A DNA stretch of 64,000 bases from Streptomyces sp. ALI-76-A (GCF_030287445.1 NZ_JASVWB010000002.1:992001-1056000); one strand, 5' to 3'; shown: positions 43,801-52,817, numbered from the stretch's first letter. Notes: generated by a model not told the origin, from the letters alone. Made by a program: numbers and translations.

Positions 43801-44878
43801 GACGCACCGGTCGTACCGTGACAGCAAGCAGATCAGCCAGGATCTCGACAAGGTCATCGGCGGCAAGACCGAGGGCCGGGTCTCCTACACGATGAACACC
43901 AAGGAAGAGCCGCTGATCAGCTACAACGACATGGCATTCCTCTCGCCGCGCAACTCGATCGTCTTCCGGGCCGGCGACGCGCCGATCTGGAACCGCAACC
44001 AGACGATCCTGCCGATGTCGTTCCGGCTGCTGGGCAACACGATCAAGCACCCGGGGCACACGTACTCGCTGCAGACGATCCCGACGCTGTCCAGTGCCAT
44101 GGACTTCGACGTGCGGATGAACCAGCCGGACTTCGTGAAGATGCTGGAGAAGCGCATGCGGCAGGCAGTCAAGGCCGCAGACGCGAAGGCGCAGTACAAG
44201 GAGATCTACGGCTACCAGGAAGTCGACATCGAGCGCCTGGATCCCGATGTCTACGCCGACGAGGTCATGGAGGTCATCACGACGATGACCACGGTCGACG
44301 AGGGCCAGGACCCCAACGCTCCGGTGGTCGTCGACCCCGACGCGTACGAGGGGATGAGCATGTTCGACGAGGACCAGTTCATCGAGAACGTCGAGGTCGG
44401 GGTTGCGGTCGCCGAGAGTCAGGCGGTCAGCGTCGAGCGGCAGCGTCTGCTCTACGCCGAGGGGACGATCAGCAAGGAGATGCTGGTCAACCCCGACGGC
44501 TCGGCGAAGGTCAAGAGCCTGGACATCGAGATCGGTGAGGCCTACAAGTCGGCGCAGACCGAGTTGGAACAGGATCGCGAGCACTTCTCGGTCGGCGGCG
44601 ACGGCGAGCTGCGCAGCGCCGACGGGTCTCAGACGTACATCAGCCAGATCCGCTCGGACGCGTACGCCCATGCGGCCCGCCGGATCAACGGCCATGTGAA
44701 CGACGAGGACTCGCGGGTGTTCGCGGAGGGGGACGTCACCGAGGAGGACCTGAAGTCCCTGGCGACGGTGATGGTCCACTCGGCCTTCTACCAGTACCTG
44801 GCCTCACTGCCGAGCTGGGAGGTGCTGGCCGACGGCCGGTTCGACCGGGCCATGGCCATCGAGATGAACTCGAAGTAG
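40832..44878 (+). CDS. VirD4/TraG-type coupling ATPase, very large
   Basis: A 1348-aa protein. Two membrane helices (about 53-83 and 178-203) flank an extracytoplasmic loop of about 95 residues. Walker A is AITRAGKGQT (391-400, Lys397), followed by MVINDPKGELLVKNYVPLVT and FNLINSMKTDIYNPLGLAAD, both typical of VirD4/TraG. Walker B is RFMLDELGNL (Asp912, Glu913), followed by SIGLGQEQQFTLILQTLQQL. Most coupling proteins are 500-700 aa; this one has about 250 extra residues between the motifs (470-860) and a 300-residue C-terminal extension. It should bind the relaxase-DNA complex and power DNA export. It is the only clear transfer motor in the window. Confidence 0.85.
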   Translation: MATNRRKATRPKASSWDKISARTPGETLTNRDVHDNQQLDRSTFLTLRSTRPGIVVAVITGVLVTIVAWVFYSLIATAVLSVGASVGSGVPGNGTGKPSVYYVQDTTTGAGGSVVKCYRPLAKDGNPDVKAKCYHSAEAVPVPSWYTAAKDGKPSAEKPAEPKKSATTVGEQLADVSGFKLFITLGSGLMVALIIGTWFSRKVAAANLMNTTSDINQYQNDQHISLPEEIQQNYDWFPDAGAHSSVQVSSMLSHMMLKKKGLGTVEVAQRAKKDVIDEEGNLVYYAGEVMDDDEGDSLTQTLPIIDEDFGNELFEASGLPDDKTLRQKYDTARIPYNPDGKNRDKLGFGSDTYKTVADLIKKDWEFPAYEVQRPAGAYVVDTAPVNTMVLAITRAGKGQTYIEPIIDMWSREKKPSNMVINDPKGELLVKNYVPLVTRGFEPVQFNLINSMKTDIYNPLGLAADAAREGNFTKCALYVENIAGIFFPLDGGEDPVWPNAANNAFKRAAYGLIDFYLEEERELRSAAAVLNMDPALLEQKLDDLWGKATLYNCYQLFVQMSSKKIKNPEAELEKRVKAGEFENNEDALAEEQKKAAAQAFMWEGKADQDMLSLYFNASEELPRNNMRTLVGNAHNALRSMAGAEKMLASVYGIAITAMSFFTDPTISTLTSGKPSQNTDLAGLSFPRRLGVRFAPNYVKRDHLVGQQAVWSAYADPMFTENLGEDFEHEEIVGREGWARYNFKGKFPDDEAWLKLELVNPQTKMLVRTFYFSFTKNYQVSLNGRHYVVEPVTGNKIVKNGVMRELKPVREGGTRDGKILSFQPGDTLYPDTRLDFSGVGNPEKVSYQARAITQTLSRYSESPKALFLVAPPHLMKYAKLILILVKQLFDVSADQAYMTKSNQKPLYRTRFMLDELGNLQSEGKGIDGFETMLSIGLGQEQQFTLILQTLQQLRDVYGESVDKIVQGNTSNIVFLKSTDDSMIETLEKMSGKTHRSYRDSKQISQDLDKVIGGKTEGRVSYTMNTKEEPLISYNDMAFLSPRNSIVFRAGDAPIWNRNQTILPMSFRLLGNTIKHPGHTYSLQTIPTLSSAMDFDVRMNQPDFVKMLEKRMRQAVKAADAKAQYKEIYGYQEVDIERLDPDVYADEVMEVITTMTTVDEGQDPNAPVVVDPDAYEGMSMFDEDQFIENVEVGVAVAESQAVSVERQRLLYAEGTISKEMLVNPDGSAKVKSLDIEIGEAYKSAQTELEQDREHFSVGGDGELRSADGSQTYISQIRSDAYAHAARRINGHVNDEDSRVFAEGDVTEEDLKSLATVMVHSAFYQYLASLPSWEVLADGRFDRAMAIEMNSK

Positions 44879-44911
44879 CCGACGGCCACTTGGGGGCCAG
44901 TCAAGGATCAC

Positions 44912-44963
44912 GGCCAGTGCCGAGGTCGTCTCTCGACTAAGGGAGACTGCCTCGGCACTGGCC
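44912..44963 (+). terminator. long stem terminator after the coupling gene
   Basis: GGCCAGTGCCGAGG (44912-44925) pairs perfectly with CCTCGGCACTGGCC (44950-44963), with an inner GTCTC/GAGAC pairing in the loop, followed by TTTCC. It separates the coupling ATPase and RNA polymerase transcripts. Confidence 0.8.
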
Positions 44964-44981
44964 TTTCCGGATGACCTCTCA

Positions 44982-44999
44982 CTTCCTTTCGATAGGAAG
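44982..44999 (+). promoter_or_regulatory. CTTCC-TTTCGATA-GGAAG operator/promoter element
   Basis: CTTCC and GGAAG form an inverted repeat around TTTCGATA. It is followed by TAGGCT and TATACAT, either of which could serve as a -10 for the polymerase gene at 45056. It belongs to the recurring GATAG set. Confidence 0.45.
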
Positions 45000-45055
45000 A
45001 GTAGGCTCTATACATACTTATGTAACCCCGAGCGTCCACAGGAGGCTGATTGACT

Positions 45056-48000
45056 ATGAAGAAGGCACACGGACTGCGCAGGTACTTCTATGAGCACGTC
45101 TACTACAAGGCAGTCGAGCAGGCCCGGGATCAGACCGGACAGGTCATCCCGATCTCCCAGGCCAAGGCGATCCGCGCCCGGGTCGACGAGATCCTCGGAC
45201 AGCGGGGCACCGCGCTGGCCGACCCGCGGCTGGGCGTCACGGACTGCCTCACCGCCATCGACCAGGCATTCGCGGAGAAGGTGTCCGACTACGAGCCGCA
45301 GTTCGGTGACCATTCCCCGCAGAACGAGAGCTACCAGCAGTCGCAGCGGGAGTTCATCCGTGCCACCGGCGTCGGTGCCCAGGCCGACCCAAAGTCGGCC
45401 CGGCTGCCGATCAGCCCCTACGACCCCGACTGGTCCGAACGCGCGACCGTGAAGCGCGCCGGGACTGCGCTGGTGTACCTGCCGGACGAGACGATCGCAC
45501 GCGTGGCCGGCGGCGAGGTGGAGACCCTGGCCGATCCCCATCGCGGAAACATGGTGCTCTGGCGCATCGACGACGAAGGCAAACCTTTCGAGGCCGGCCG
45601 AGCGATGACGAACGATGACGCCGCTGGGCTCACCGCGCTGATGGACAAGATGAGCCAGCAGGAGTACGACCAGGTCCGCGAGTGGGTCATCGACGGCGGC
45701 CGGGATCCCCAGACGAACCGTGTCGACCGCAACCGCTTCATGTCCCGGCGCGCCGTGGCACGCTCGGCAGCACTGCTCGAAGAGCTGAAGGCCCAGGGCG
45801 TGTCCTACGAGGTGATGCGCGACCGCGAGCCCGGTCAGATCAAGGCGAAGATCGCCCAGACCGGCATGGAGATCCGCCTCACCGACACGCGCCAGGAGGA
45901 GTACGCCGGAGCCCGGATCTATGACAACGGCACCGTGCTGCGCTACTCGACGAACTACCGGGTCCCCGGCGGCATGGCGGTCTACTCCCCCTCGCCGGCG
46001 GAAGCCGTTCAGCTGCTGCGCTTCGCCCAGGGCCACCGCATCGAGCGCACGGATCTGCCGGGGCACGCCGCCGGCGAGATCGGCACGACGCACCAGGAGC
46101 GCGGCCGTGGCCGCACGCTGGTGGATGTGCCCGACAGCTACCACGTCGACCGGGAGTCGATGTTCGTGGTCGGCGACTACGTGGCGCCCGGCGAGTCCGG
46201 TCCCCGGCCCGGGTCGAAGGTGATGCTGCGCCGGGACGCGAAGAACCGCTCCCTGCCGACCTTCTTCATCGACGCCGAGCCCGCTGAGGCCTACGCGAAG
46301 GCCGCCGTCGAGAGCGCGCGGGAGAATCTGCAGGCAGCTCTTGGCGTCGAAGACCTGATCGCTCGCGCTGAGGCCGAGCTGGAGCGAACCGGCGGACAGC
46401 TGGATGCGATCGAACCGCCGGAGTACTCGGCTGACTCCGAGGTCGCTGCGATCCAGCGCTCCTACTGGGACGTGCTCACCGGCGCGCACAGCGATCTGCT
46501 GCGCCCGGGCGCGACCGAAGAGATGTACCAGGAACGGCTGGAGGAGATTGGCGAGCTGCAGGCCGAGGAGGTGCCCGAGATGGGCAACCTCGTCTACGGC
46601 GGCACCGCCGTCGAGAAGGTCCGGCAGCACGCCGAGGACGTCCCCTTCGAACTCATCGGGACGTGGGAGGCGGAGCCCCACGACGTCGACGGCGAGTGGG
46701 TCGACCAGCGCTTCAACCCGGACCGGGTGGCGCGGTACATGACCAGCCCCACCGGGCAGTGGTCGAACCTCGACAACCTCGCCTCGGCGCTTCGTCGTTG
46801 CGGAATCTCCCCCGACGAGATGATGGGCTCGACCTTCCAAACGACCCGGTTCAAGGACCGGCTCGTCCGCTTCGACGCCGAGCGCTCCATGCCGATCGCC
46901 GATCACGAATCTGCGTTCATGCGGCGCATCGGGGCCACCGTGCGCGAGAGCATCGAGCGCAACGCGGCGACGGTCTCCGAGATCCTGGTCGACGAGCAGG
47001 GCGTCATCCGCTGGAGCGGCGAGAAGCAGCGCCGTGACGGCAAGGAGACTCCGATCTCGGGCGAGATCGGCCAGGTCTTCGATGTCGGCGAGTACGGCGA
47101 GATCACCACCGCCTTCGCCAGCGGGGATAACGCCCTGGTCGTGCCGGGCTACGAGGCCACGATCACGGCCCAGACTCCGGGCGAGGCTCCGACCTCGGTC
47201 GAGGAACGCACGCGCCTGCGCGGCTACGAGCAGCTCATGCACGAGCGCATCCAGTACCAGATCGCCGGCGACCTCATCGCCGGGCGCAGCGAGACCGGCG
47301 AGCCCTCCTCGCTCAACGCGCTCTACTCGCAGCTGTACGGCACGAAGCACCCGATCGACTTCATCGAGCGCGCCACCACGTACCAGCTCGACGAGTCCAC
47401 CGGCGAGATCAAGGAGCACCTGGACGAGTGGACGGCCGCGATCCTGCAGACCGAGGCGCGCCGTGTGCGCTATTCCAACGAGATCAAGGCCGGCTCGACG
47501 ATCTACGCCGAGTACCGGGCCCAGCGCGACCGGACTGACCCGGCTGACGACAACCGCTTCGACGCCTGGCGGCTCACCGGCGGGCGGAACATGACGGTAC
47601 TCACCGGCAAGGACCGGAACAACGTCGCTGCGCCCAGCGGCTACTTCGACCCGGTGATGACCGGAGGCGCGACCAACCAGGGCATCGTGCGGTACCTGAC
47701 CACTCAGGCCCAGGTCGACGCCGACGGCCGGATCGTGCCGGGCGACGAGAGCGTGGCCGGGCAGCGTGCGCCGCTCATGGCTCTCCCCGAGCTCAAGACG
47801 CTGCGGTACGACCCGTTCGACCGCCAGCAGATGACGGCTTCGACGATCATGCAGTCTTCTGAGGTCACCGCGCCGGCGAAGACGGCGCTGATGACCTTCG
47901 GCGGCTGGACGGCTGATGACCCGATCGTGGTGTCGAAGGAGTTCGCCGAGCGCCACCGCATCCGCGGAGCCGGCGGCCGGGAGCGCGATCTCGTCGTGGG

Positions 48001-50602
48001 CGACAAGATCTCGGATCTGCACGGCAACAAGGGCGTGATCTCGCTGATCGTCGACCGGGACATGCCGCTGCAGGACGCGCAGGAGCAGGATGTCGTCGAA
48101 GAGGTCAACTGGTTCCGGGCCAACCCGGGCCTGGACGTGGTGATGAGCCCGTTCAGCCTGATCTCCCGGCGCAACGCGGGCTCGGCGCGCGAGCTGATGA
48201 GCGGGAACGTCTCCGACCTGCGCTCCCCCAACGGAGAACTGCGGCCAAGTGCCCTGGGCGAGATGCGCTTCGTGGTCACCCACATGGCCGTCGACGAGAA
48301 GACGAAGATCTACAACGACGAGCAGGTGCGTGCTGGCAAGGGCCGCAAAGCCTCCTCGCAGCTGGCCTGGGCGCTGCAGTCTCAGGACTGCCCGGCGATC
48401 ATGCGCGAGTTCTACGGCCACAACAGCGGGGCCGAGTCGAACCTGCGCGAGTACCTGCTGGTGACCGGCATGGACATGGAGGCTGACGGCACGCTGCGGG
48501 TGGTCGGCCACGCCGAGGGCCTCGACGAGCGCCCCGAGCGCCGGTTCATCCCGATGCCCGAGCTGCTGCGCACTCAGCCGCGCAAGGAGGGCCAGCTCCC
48601 AGGGCTGAACACCACGGCGATGCGCAAGTCCTTCGGCGATCTCATCGGCGACCGCGGCGGCGACATGGAGATCCCGTTCCCGCTCACGTATCCGACCGGT
48701 GAGCAGACCGAGACGGTGAGCGCGAGCTCGTGGAAGCTGCCGGTGATGTCCTCGCATCTGCGCAGTGGCCAGGAGTTCGAGGACGGGTCCTCCGTCACAC
48801 ACGACTACACCCGCAGCTACCAGGACGTCTTCGTCGAGGCCTGCCGCTACCGCTACATGACCGAGCAGCTGGACGGCCAGGGCCTGTCCGCGGAGAAGCG
48901 CGCCGAGGTGCGCCGCAGCATGAGCGAGTCGGTCTCGCGCGCTCAGCGCGCCTTCGAGGCGATCACGACCGACATGCAGAACCGGGTGCTCACGGGCAAG
49001 AACAACATCTTCAAAACCGGGCTGATGGCCTCGCGGCTGACCGACTCGGCGACGATGGTGTGGACTGCGGACCCGCGGCTGGACGTCGACCAGGTTGCGC
49101 TGAGCTCGGTCAAGGCCGAGCAGCTGGGGCTGGCCGAGGGTGACCACGCGCTGGTGTGGCGTGACCCGGTGCTCCGTGACGCCGGCGTGCGTTACATGCG
49201 GGTCGCGATCGACGACCGGCTCACCGGTGCCGCGATCAACCCGGTGATGGACGCCTGCTTCGACGGCGACTTCGACGGCGACGCGGTCGCCGTGGTGAAG
49301 CTGCACAGCGAGGCCGCCAAGGGGGAAGCCCTGGCGAAGCTCTCGGTGCCGGCCAACCTGCTGGACACCGGCGTGGTCAAGGGCGACGGCTCGCACCCGC
49401 TGGCCATGCAGGTCTCGCTGGACACCCAGGTCGCGCTCTCCAAGGACACTGCTCTGGCTGAGGAGCTGGAGAGCTCGCGCAGCGAGGCGAACCGGCTCCG
49501 GCTGCAGTCGCTCACGGGCGCAGAGTCGCCTGAGGACATCAAGCTCGACCAGCAGGTCGTGACGGAGGAGCTGAGCGCGCTGTACCGCCAGGCGCAGCGT
49601 GGCGAGTTCGGCGCGGCACTGACGTTCTCGGACCGCGAGGCGCACCTGCAGAGCGTGCGCGAGGTCTGCGTCGAGACCGGTGCCAAGGGCAGCGAGAAGA
49701 AGCTCACCGACTACGCCCGGAACCTGGGCGATGCGCAGGGCACGCCCGGCATCACGCAGGCCGACCAGGAAGCCTCGATGTTCGCCACGGCAATCAAGGC
49801 TCACGGCACCGGCCTGGGCGGCTCGTTCAGCCAGCGCGCCGTGCGCGCGCTGCGCGGCGAAGACCTCAAGGCCGTCCTGGAGGTCACCTACCCGGTGACC
49901 CAGTCGATCCTGCAGGCCAAGCACGACGCCGCCGAGGCCCGGCATAAGTACGCGATGCTCCAGGGCCCCGGCCGCGAGCTCTGGAGGGGCCGCAGCATCG
50001 AACACGTCGGCCCCGGTCAGTGGCGCACGGCATTCCTCGACGGTGAGCCCGTCCAGGCCACGGCCGAGGAGTGGGAGAAGAAGTTCATCGAGTTCTACGA
50101 GTCCAAGGAGGGCTTCGGCGTCACGGTCAACCCGGACTACGTGGCCCGCGTGGCCAGTTCGCTGGAGGACCCGAAAACCGGGCTCATCCGCAACCTCGAA
50201 GAGGACCCGTCGCTGCGGGGCACCGTGATGGACCGGATGGCCTACGGCGGTGGCTTTGAGGCGCTCGTGCAGGCGGCCAAGAACCGCGAGAGCGTCTACG
50301 ACGGCGAGAAGAACGAGCAGTTCGCGTCCTCGGGGACCCGGAAGGCCCGGGCGGAGATGTCCCGGCAGCTCGATCAGCTGAGCTCCGCCGAGGCGCAGGG
50401 CCTGGACAGCGCTGCGATCGCCGTCGATGACTCGGCGGTCAAGCGCGACGTGATCTCTCAGGACGCGGGGACCGCCCGCACCCGCGGCTCGCACCGCCGC
50501 TCTGCGCATGCCGTGGGCGTGGGCGCGTCGCGCCCGGTCTACACGCCGAGCATCGAGATCGATCAGCCGCAGGGCGACGACGACTACGGGGCGGGCTACT
50601 GA
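45056..50602 (+). CDS. single-chain multisubunit-type RNA polymerase (beta/beta' fusion homologue)
   Basis: The ATG at 45056 lies 10 nt after AGGAGG (a TTG at 45050 is possible); the product is 1848 aa. The beta-like part has GGWTADDPIVVSK (949-961), matching the beta motif GYNFEDAIVIS, then GDKISDLHGNKGV (982-994). Lys984 and Lys992 have the 8-residue spacing of the two catalytic-site lysines of beta. The beta'-like part has WRDPVL (Arg1369), aligning with NRAPTL, and DFDGD with Asp1405, 1407 and 1409, the Mg-binding triad. Both double-psi barrels are therefore present in one chain, in beta-beta' order. Cellular beta plus beta' is about 2700 aa, so this is a compact form. It should make RNA from DNA. 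Sigma dependence is unknown and no sigma gene was recognised nearby. Confidence 0.9.
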   Translation: MKKAHGLRRYFYEHVYYKAVEQARDQTGQVIPISQAKAIRARVDEILGQRGTALADPRLGVTDCLTAIDQAFAEKVSDYEPQFGDHSPQNESYQQSQREFIRATGVGAQADPKSARLPISPYDPDWSERATVKRAGTALVYLPDETIARVAGGEVETLADPHRGNMVLWRIDDEGKPFEAGRAMTNDDAAGLTALMDKMSQQEYDQVREWVIDGGRDPQTNRVDRNRFMSRRAVARSAALLEELKAQGVSYEVMRDREPGQIKAKIAQTGMEIRLTDTRQEEYAGARIYDNGTVLRYSTNYRVPGGMAVYSPSPAEAVQLLRFAQGHRIERTDLPGHAAGEIGTTHQERGRGRTLVDVPDSYHVDRESMFVVGDYVAPGESGPRPGSKVMLRRDAKNRSLPTFFIDAEPAEAYAKAAVESARENLQAALGVEDLIARAEAELERTGGQLDAIEPPEYSADSEVAAIQRSYWDVLTGAHSDLLRPGATEEMYQERLEEIGELQAEEVPEMGNLVYGGTAVEKVRQHAEDVPFELIGTWEAEPHDVDGEWVDQRFNPDRVARYMTSPTGQWSNLDNLASALRRCGISPDEMMGSTFQTTRFKDRLVRFDAERSMPIADHESAFMRRIGATVRESIERNAATVSEILVDEQGVIRWSGEKQRRDGKETPISGEIGQVFDVGEYGEITTAFASGDNALVVPGYEATITAQTPGEAPTSVEERTRLRGYEQLMHERIQYQIAGDLIAGRSETGEPSSLNALYSQLYGTKHPIDFIERATTYQLDESTGEIKEHLDEWTAAILQTEARRVRYSNEIKAGSTIYAEYRAQRDRTDPADDNRFDAWRLTGGRNMTVLTGKDRNNVAAPSGYFDPVMTGGATNQGIVRYLTTQAQVDADGRIVPGDESVAGQRAPLMALPELKTLRYDPFDRQQMTASTIMQSSEVTAPAKTALMTFGGWTADDPIVVSKEFAERHRIRGAGGRERDLVVGDKISDLHGNKGVISLIVDRDMPLQDAQEQDVVEEVNWFRANPGLDVVMSPFSLISRRNAGSARELMSGNVSDLRSPNGELRPSALGEMRFVVTHMAVDEKTKIYNDEQVRAGKGRKASSQLAWALQSQDCPAIMREFYGHNSGAESNLREYLLVTGMDMEADGTLRVVGHAEGLDERPERRFIPMPELLRTQPRKEGQLPGLNTTAMRKSFGDLIGDRGGDMEIPFPLTYPTGEQTETVSASSWKLPVMSSHLRSGQEFEDGSSVTHDYTRSYQDVFVEACRYRYMTEQLDGQGLSAEKRAEVRRSMSESVSRAQRAFEAITTDMQNRVLTGKNNIFKTGLMASRLTDSATMVWTADPRLDVDQVALSSVKAEQLGLAEGDHALVWRDPVLRDAGVRYMRVAIDDRLTGAAINPVMDACFDGDFDGDAVAVVKLHSEAAKGEALAKLSVPANLLDTGVVKGDGSHPLAMQVSLDTQVALSKDTALAEELESSRSEANRLRLQSLTGAESPEDIKLDQQVVTEELSALYRQAQRGEFGAALTFSDREAHLQSVREVCVETGAKGSEKKLTDYARNLGDAQGTPGITQADQEASMFATAIKAHGTGLGGSFSQRAVRALRGEDLKAVLEVTYPVTQSILQAKHDAAEARHKYAMLQGPGRELWRGRSIEHVGPGQWRTAFLDGEPVQATAEEWEKKFIEFYESKEGFGVTVNPDYVARVASSLEDPKTGLIRNLEEDPSLRGTVMDRMAYGGGFEALVQAAKNRESVYDGEKNEQFASSGTRKARAEMSRQLDQLSSAEAQGLDSAAIAVDDSAVKRDVISQDAGTARTRGSHRRSAHAVGVGASRPVYTPSIEIDQPQGDDDYGAGY

Positions 50603-50603
50603 G

Positions 50604-52343
50604 ATGGCACAGCACAAGGAACTGGGAACGGGCCCTGCGGGCCGCCCGCGCGCGGCCAAGGAGCTTCCGGTGGACGACGATCGGCAGCAGGCCGACGAGC
50701 CGCAGAGCAGCGCATACGCCTACTGGGAATCGCGCTCGAACGAGCCGATCGACGCCGAGGTGATCGACGAGCCCGGACCGGAGGACGCAGACGGTTCGCG
50801 CGCCTGGCGCGAGCGGCTCCGGGACCGCGCCCGCGGGTTCTTCGGCGCGAAGACACAGGAGCAGATGGCCGACCGCGAGCGCGTGCACTGGATCGACGTC
50901 GACCGGGCAGAGGACGAGACCGAGGGCCTGGACCAGCGCGAGCAGCTGCTCAAGCTCCGGGCGGAGACGCGGCTGGCCGGCGAGAAGTACATGGCCTCGC
51001 TGCGTGACTCGAAGCTGCTGGTGCCCGGCTTCAACGACGAGGAACGGACGCAGGAGCTCGGCGTCATGCACCACGTCTACATGCAGATGATGATGCAGTC
51101 GTGTCTCAAGCCGCTCTCGCGCGGGGTGAATGCCAACTCGATCATCCAGGCCGTCGGCATGGTGATGACGATGCGGATGCTCGCCCCGGACTTCAGGAAG
51201 GAGATGGACAGCTACCTTCAGCCCCTCAAGGACAAGATCCAGGAACGCATCGACACCAGGACCCGCGGCATGATCGCCTCTGCCGAGAGCGGCATCGCGC
51301 ACCGGCAGAGGATCTTCAAGGACGTGCCGAGCGACGCCCGGCGCGAGCGCCTCATCGGCAGCACCGATCCGCGTGACCACCTGACGAAGAAGTGGCGCAA
51401 GCGCTTCGACGCCATGCAGCACCGTGAGCGCGGCCACCGGGAGATGTTCACCCCGGACTCGGCAGCCATGACCGAGGTGGCGCTCATGGAGAACGCCTTC
51501 TGGAAGATGCGTGAGCCGGGCGCGGATGCCGGCCTGATCCGCGACAGCTACCAGGCGATGCGCAAGCGGCTGCACGAGCAGATGCGCGAAGACGGCCTGG
51601 AACGCCAGGAGGTCGTCCAGCGCGCGCGAATGATCATCGGCGAGCGGATGGAGTACGAGCCCGAGCTGCGCACGATGTTCAACGGCGTGGCCCACGGCCG
51701 GATCGTCAAGGCTCCCGCGCACGAGGAGCGGATCGCAGGCTCCGACCGGGTCCGCACGGTCTGGAGCGGGGAGTTCGACGACCAGCTGGGTCAGCGTCTG
51801 CCCGAGGACGGGATGTTCACGCTGCGCCGGCCCATGGACGCGGACGCCCACCAGGTCCAGCTCGCCGAGACGATGAAGACCTCGCTGCTCGACGCGCTGG
51901 GCCGCGGCGACCAAGAGGGCTACGGGGGCAACATGCTCGGCTACCTGGTCGGCTTCGCGGCACAGAAGCAGGGCCTGGACACCAGCGGACTGCCCGACAC
52001 GCTCCAGCACCGCCTGGACCAGTCCGAGGTGATGATCGCGAGCATGGACATCGACGGCCTGCCGCCCGAGGAGCAGCAGCGGGTCTACTCCAACGCTTAC
52101 GTCGACGCGATGGAGGCGGTGAACGAGAAGTACCCGGATCTTGAGACCGAGCTGAAGCGGAGCCTCGGGGAGAACTGGCAGCAGACGCTGCAGACGGCGG
52201 TCGACGACCCGGGTGCCTTCTTCGAGGAGCAGCGGCTCAAGCCGCGGTCGCGCCCTACGGGTCCGTCGTCCGAGCAGGAGGCCGGCCCGCAGAACGAGAG
52301 CCCGAACGCTGAGGCCGATTCCGAGGACTACCAGCCCGCCTGA
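50604..52343 (+). CDS. unknown protein encoded with the RNA polymerase
   Basis: A 579-aa protein beginning 1 nt after the polymerase stop, so almost certainly co-translated with it. The N-terminal 85 residues are acidic and disordered. Residues about 95-400 are helical with a Met-rich stretch (MHHVYMQMMMQSCLKPLSRG, AVGMVMTMRMLAPDFRKEMD). The C-terminus is helical then Pro/Glu-rich. No known polymerase-associated domain (sigma, alpha, omega) was recognised. Tight coupling suggests a partner, loader or specificity factor of the polymerase. Confidence 0.65.
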   Translation: MAQHKELGTGPAGRPRAAKELPVDDDRQQADEPQSSAYAYWESRSNEPIDAEVIDEPGPEDADGSRAWRERLRDRARGFFGAKTQEQMADRERVHWIDVDRAEDETEGLDQREQLLKLRAETRLAGEKYMASLRDSKLLVPGFNDEERTQELGVMHHVYMQMMMQSCLKPLSRGVNANSIIQAVGMVMTMRMLAPDFRKEMDSYLQPLKDKIQERIDTRTRGMIASAESGIAHRQRIFKDVPSDARRERLIGSTDPRDHLTKKWRKRFDAMQHRERGHREMFTPDSAAMTEVALMENAFWKMREPGADAGLIRDSYQAMRKRLHEQMREDGLERQEVVQRARMIIGERMEYEPELRTMFNGVAHGRIVKAPAHEERIAGSDRVRTVWSGEFDDQLGQRLPEDGMFTLRRPMDADAHQVQLAETMKTSLLDALGRGDQEGYGGNMLGYLVGFAAQKQGLDTSGLPDTLQHRLDQSEVMIASMDIDGLPPEEQQRVYSNAYVDAMEAVNEKYPDLETELKRSLGENWQQTLQTAVDDPGAFFEEQRLKPRSRPTGPSSEQEAGPQNESPNAEADSEDYQPA

Positions 52344-52384
52344 GGGCGATCCGAGAACACGAACAAGGAGCAGGAGGAAGGGCC

Positions 52385-52750
52385 ATGAGCCAGGAACAGA
52401 ATGAGGGACAGCAGGTCAGGTTCGGCTCACGTTTTGCGCGGATGTTCGGCTACGTCACGCCGGAGGACCGGAGCCGATGGGAGCAGCAGCGGGCGCAGAA
52501 CAAGCCGAGCGTCAACGCGACCAAGCAGGGCACGAAGTCATTGCTGGGCTCGATGATGGAGTTCGGGGAGCGCAACATCGGCGCGAAGCTCGATGCGGCC
52601 CACCGCGTGGCAGCGCAGCAACGGTTCGAGGAGTCCCACGACAAGGTCGTGAATCAGCGCCGCGATCCGAACACGCGGAACATCATCGAGTCGGTCGACT
52701 ACGAGCCCAAGGACGACCGGGAGGAGATCGAGCCGGATCTGGAGCTCTAG
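52385..52750 (+). CDS. small charged array protein (121 aa)
   Basis: AGGAGGAAGG precedes the ATG at 52385. The product is hydrophilic, with a basic first half (GSRFARMFGYVTPEDRSRWE) and an acidic tail (DREEIEPDLEL). It is the last gene before a new promoter-like region. No family recognised. Co-transcription with the polymerase operon is likely from the 41-bp spacing. Confidence 0.55.
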   Translation: MSQEQNEGQQVRFGSRFARMFGYVTPEDRSRWEQQRAQNKPSVNATKQGTKSLLGSMMEFGERNIGAKLDAAHRVAAQQRFEESHDKVVNQRRDPNTRNIIESVDYEPKDDREEIEPDLEL

Positions 52751-52817
52751 CCGAATGGGCAATGACAAGCGTAGCCAGCGGCACTCCATAAGATCGCCTC
52801 TCCTTCTCGACTCGCGA

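Noticed and set aside
41561..44779. Long minus-strand open frame opposite the coupling ATPase
   Set aside because: Same GC effect; no domains, no ribosome site, and the plus strand encodes Walker A and B motifs.
45008..50659. Very long open frame on the minus strand opposite the RNA polymerase gene
   Set aside because: Antisense frame created by high third-position GC; its translation is Val/Leu/Arg/His-rich with no motifs, while the plus strand has clear polymerase motifs and a ribosome site.
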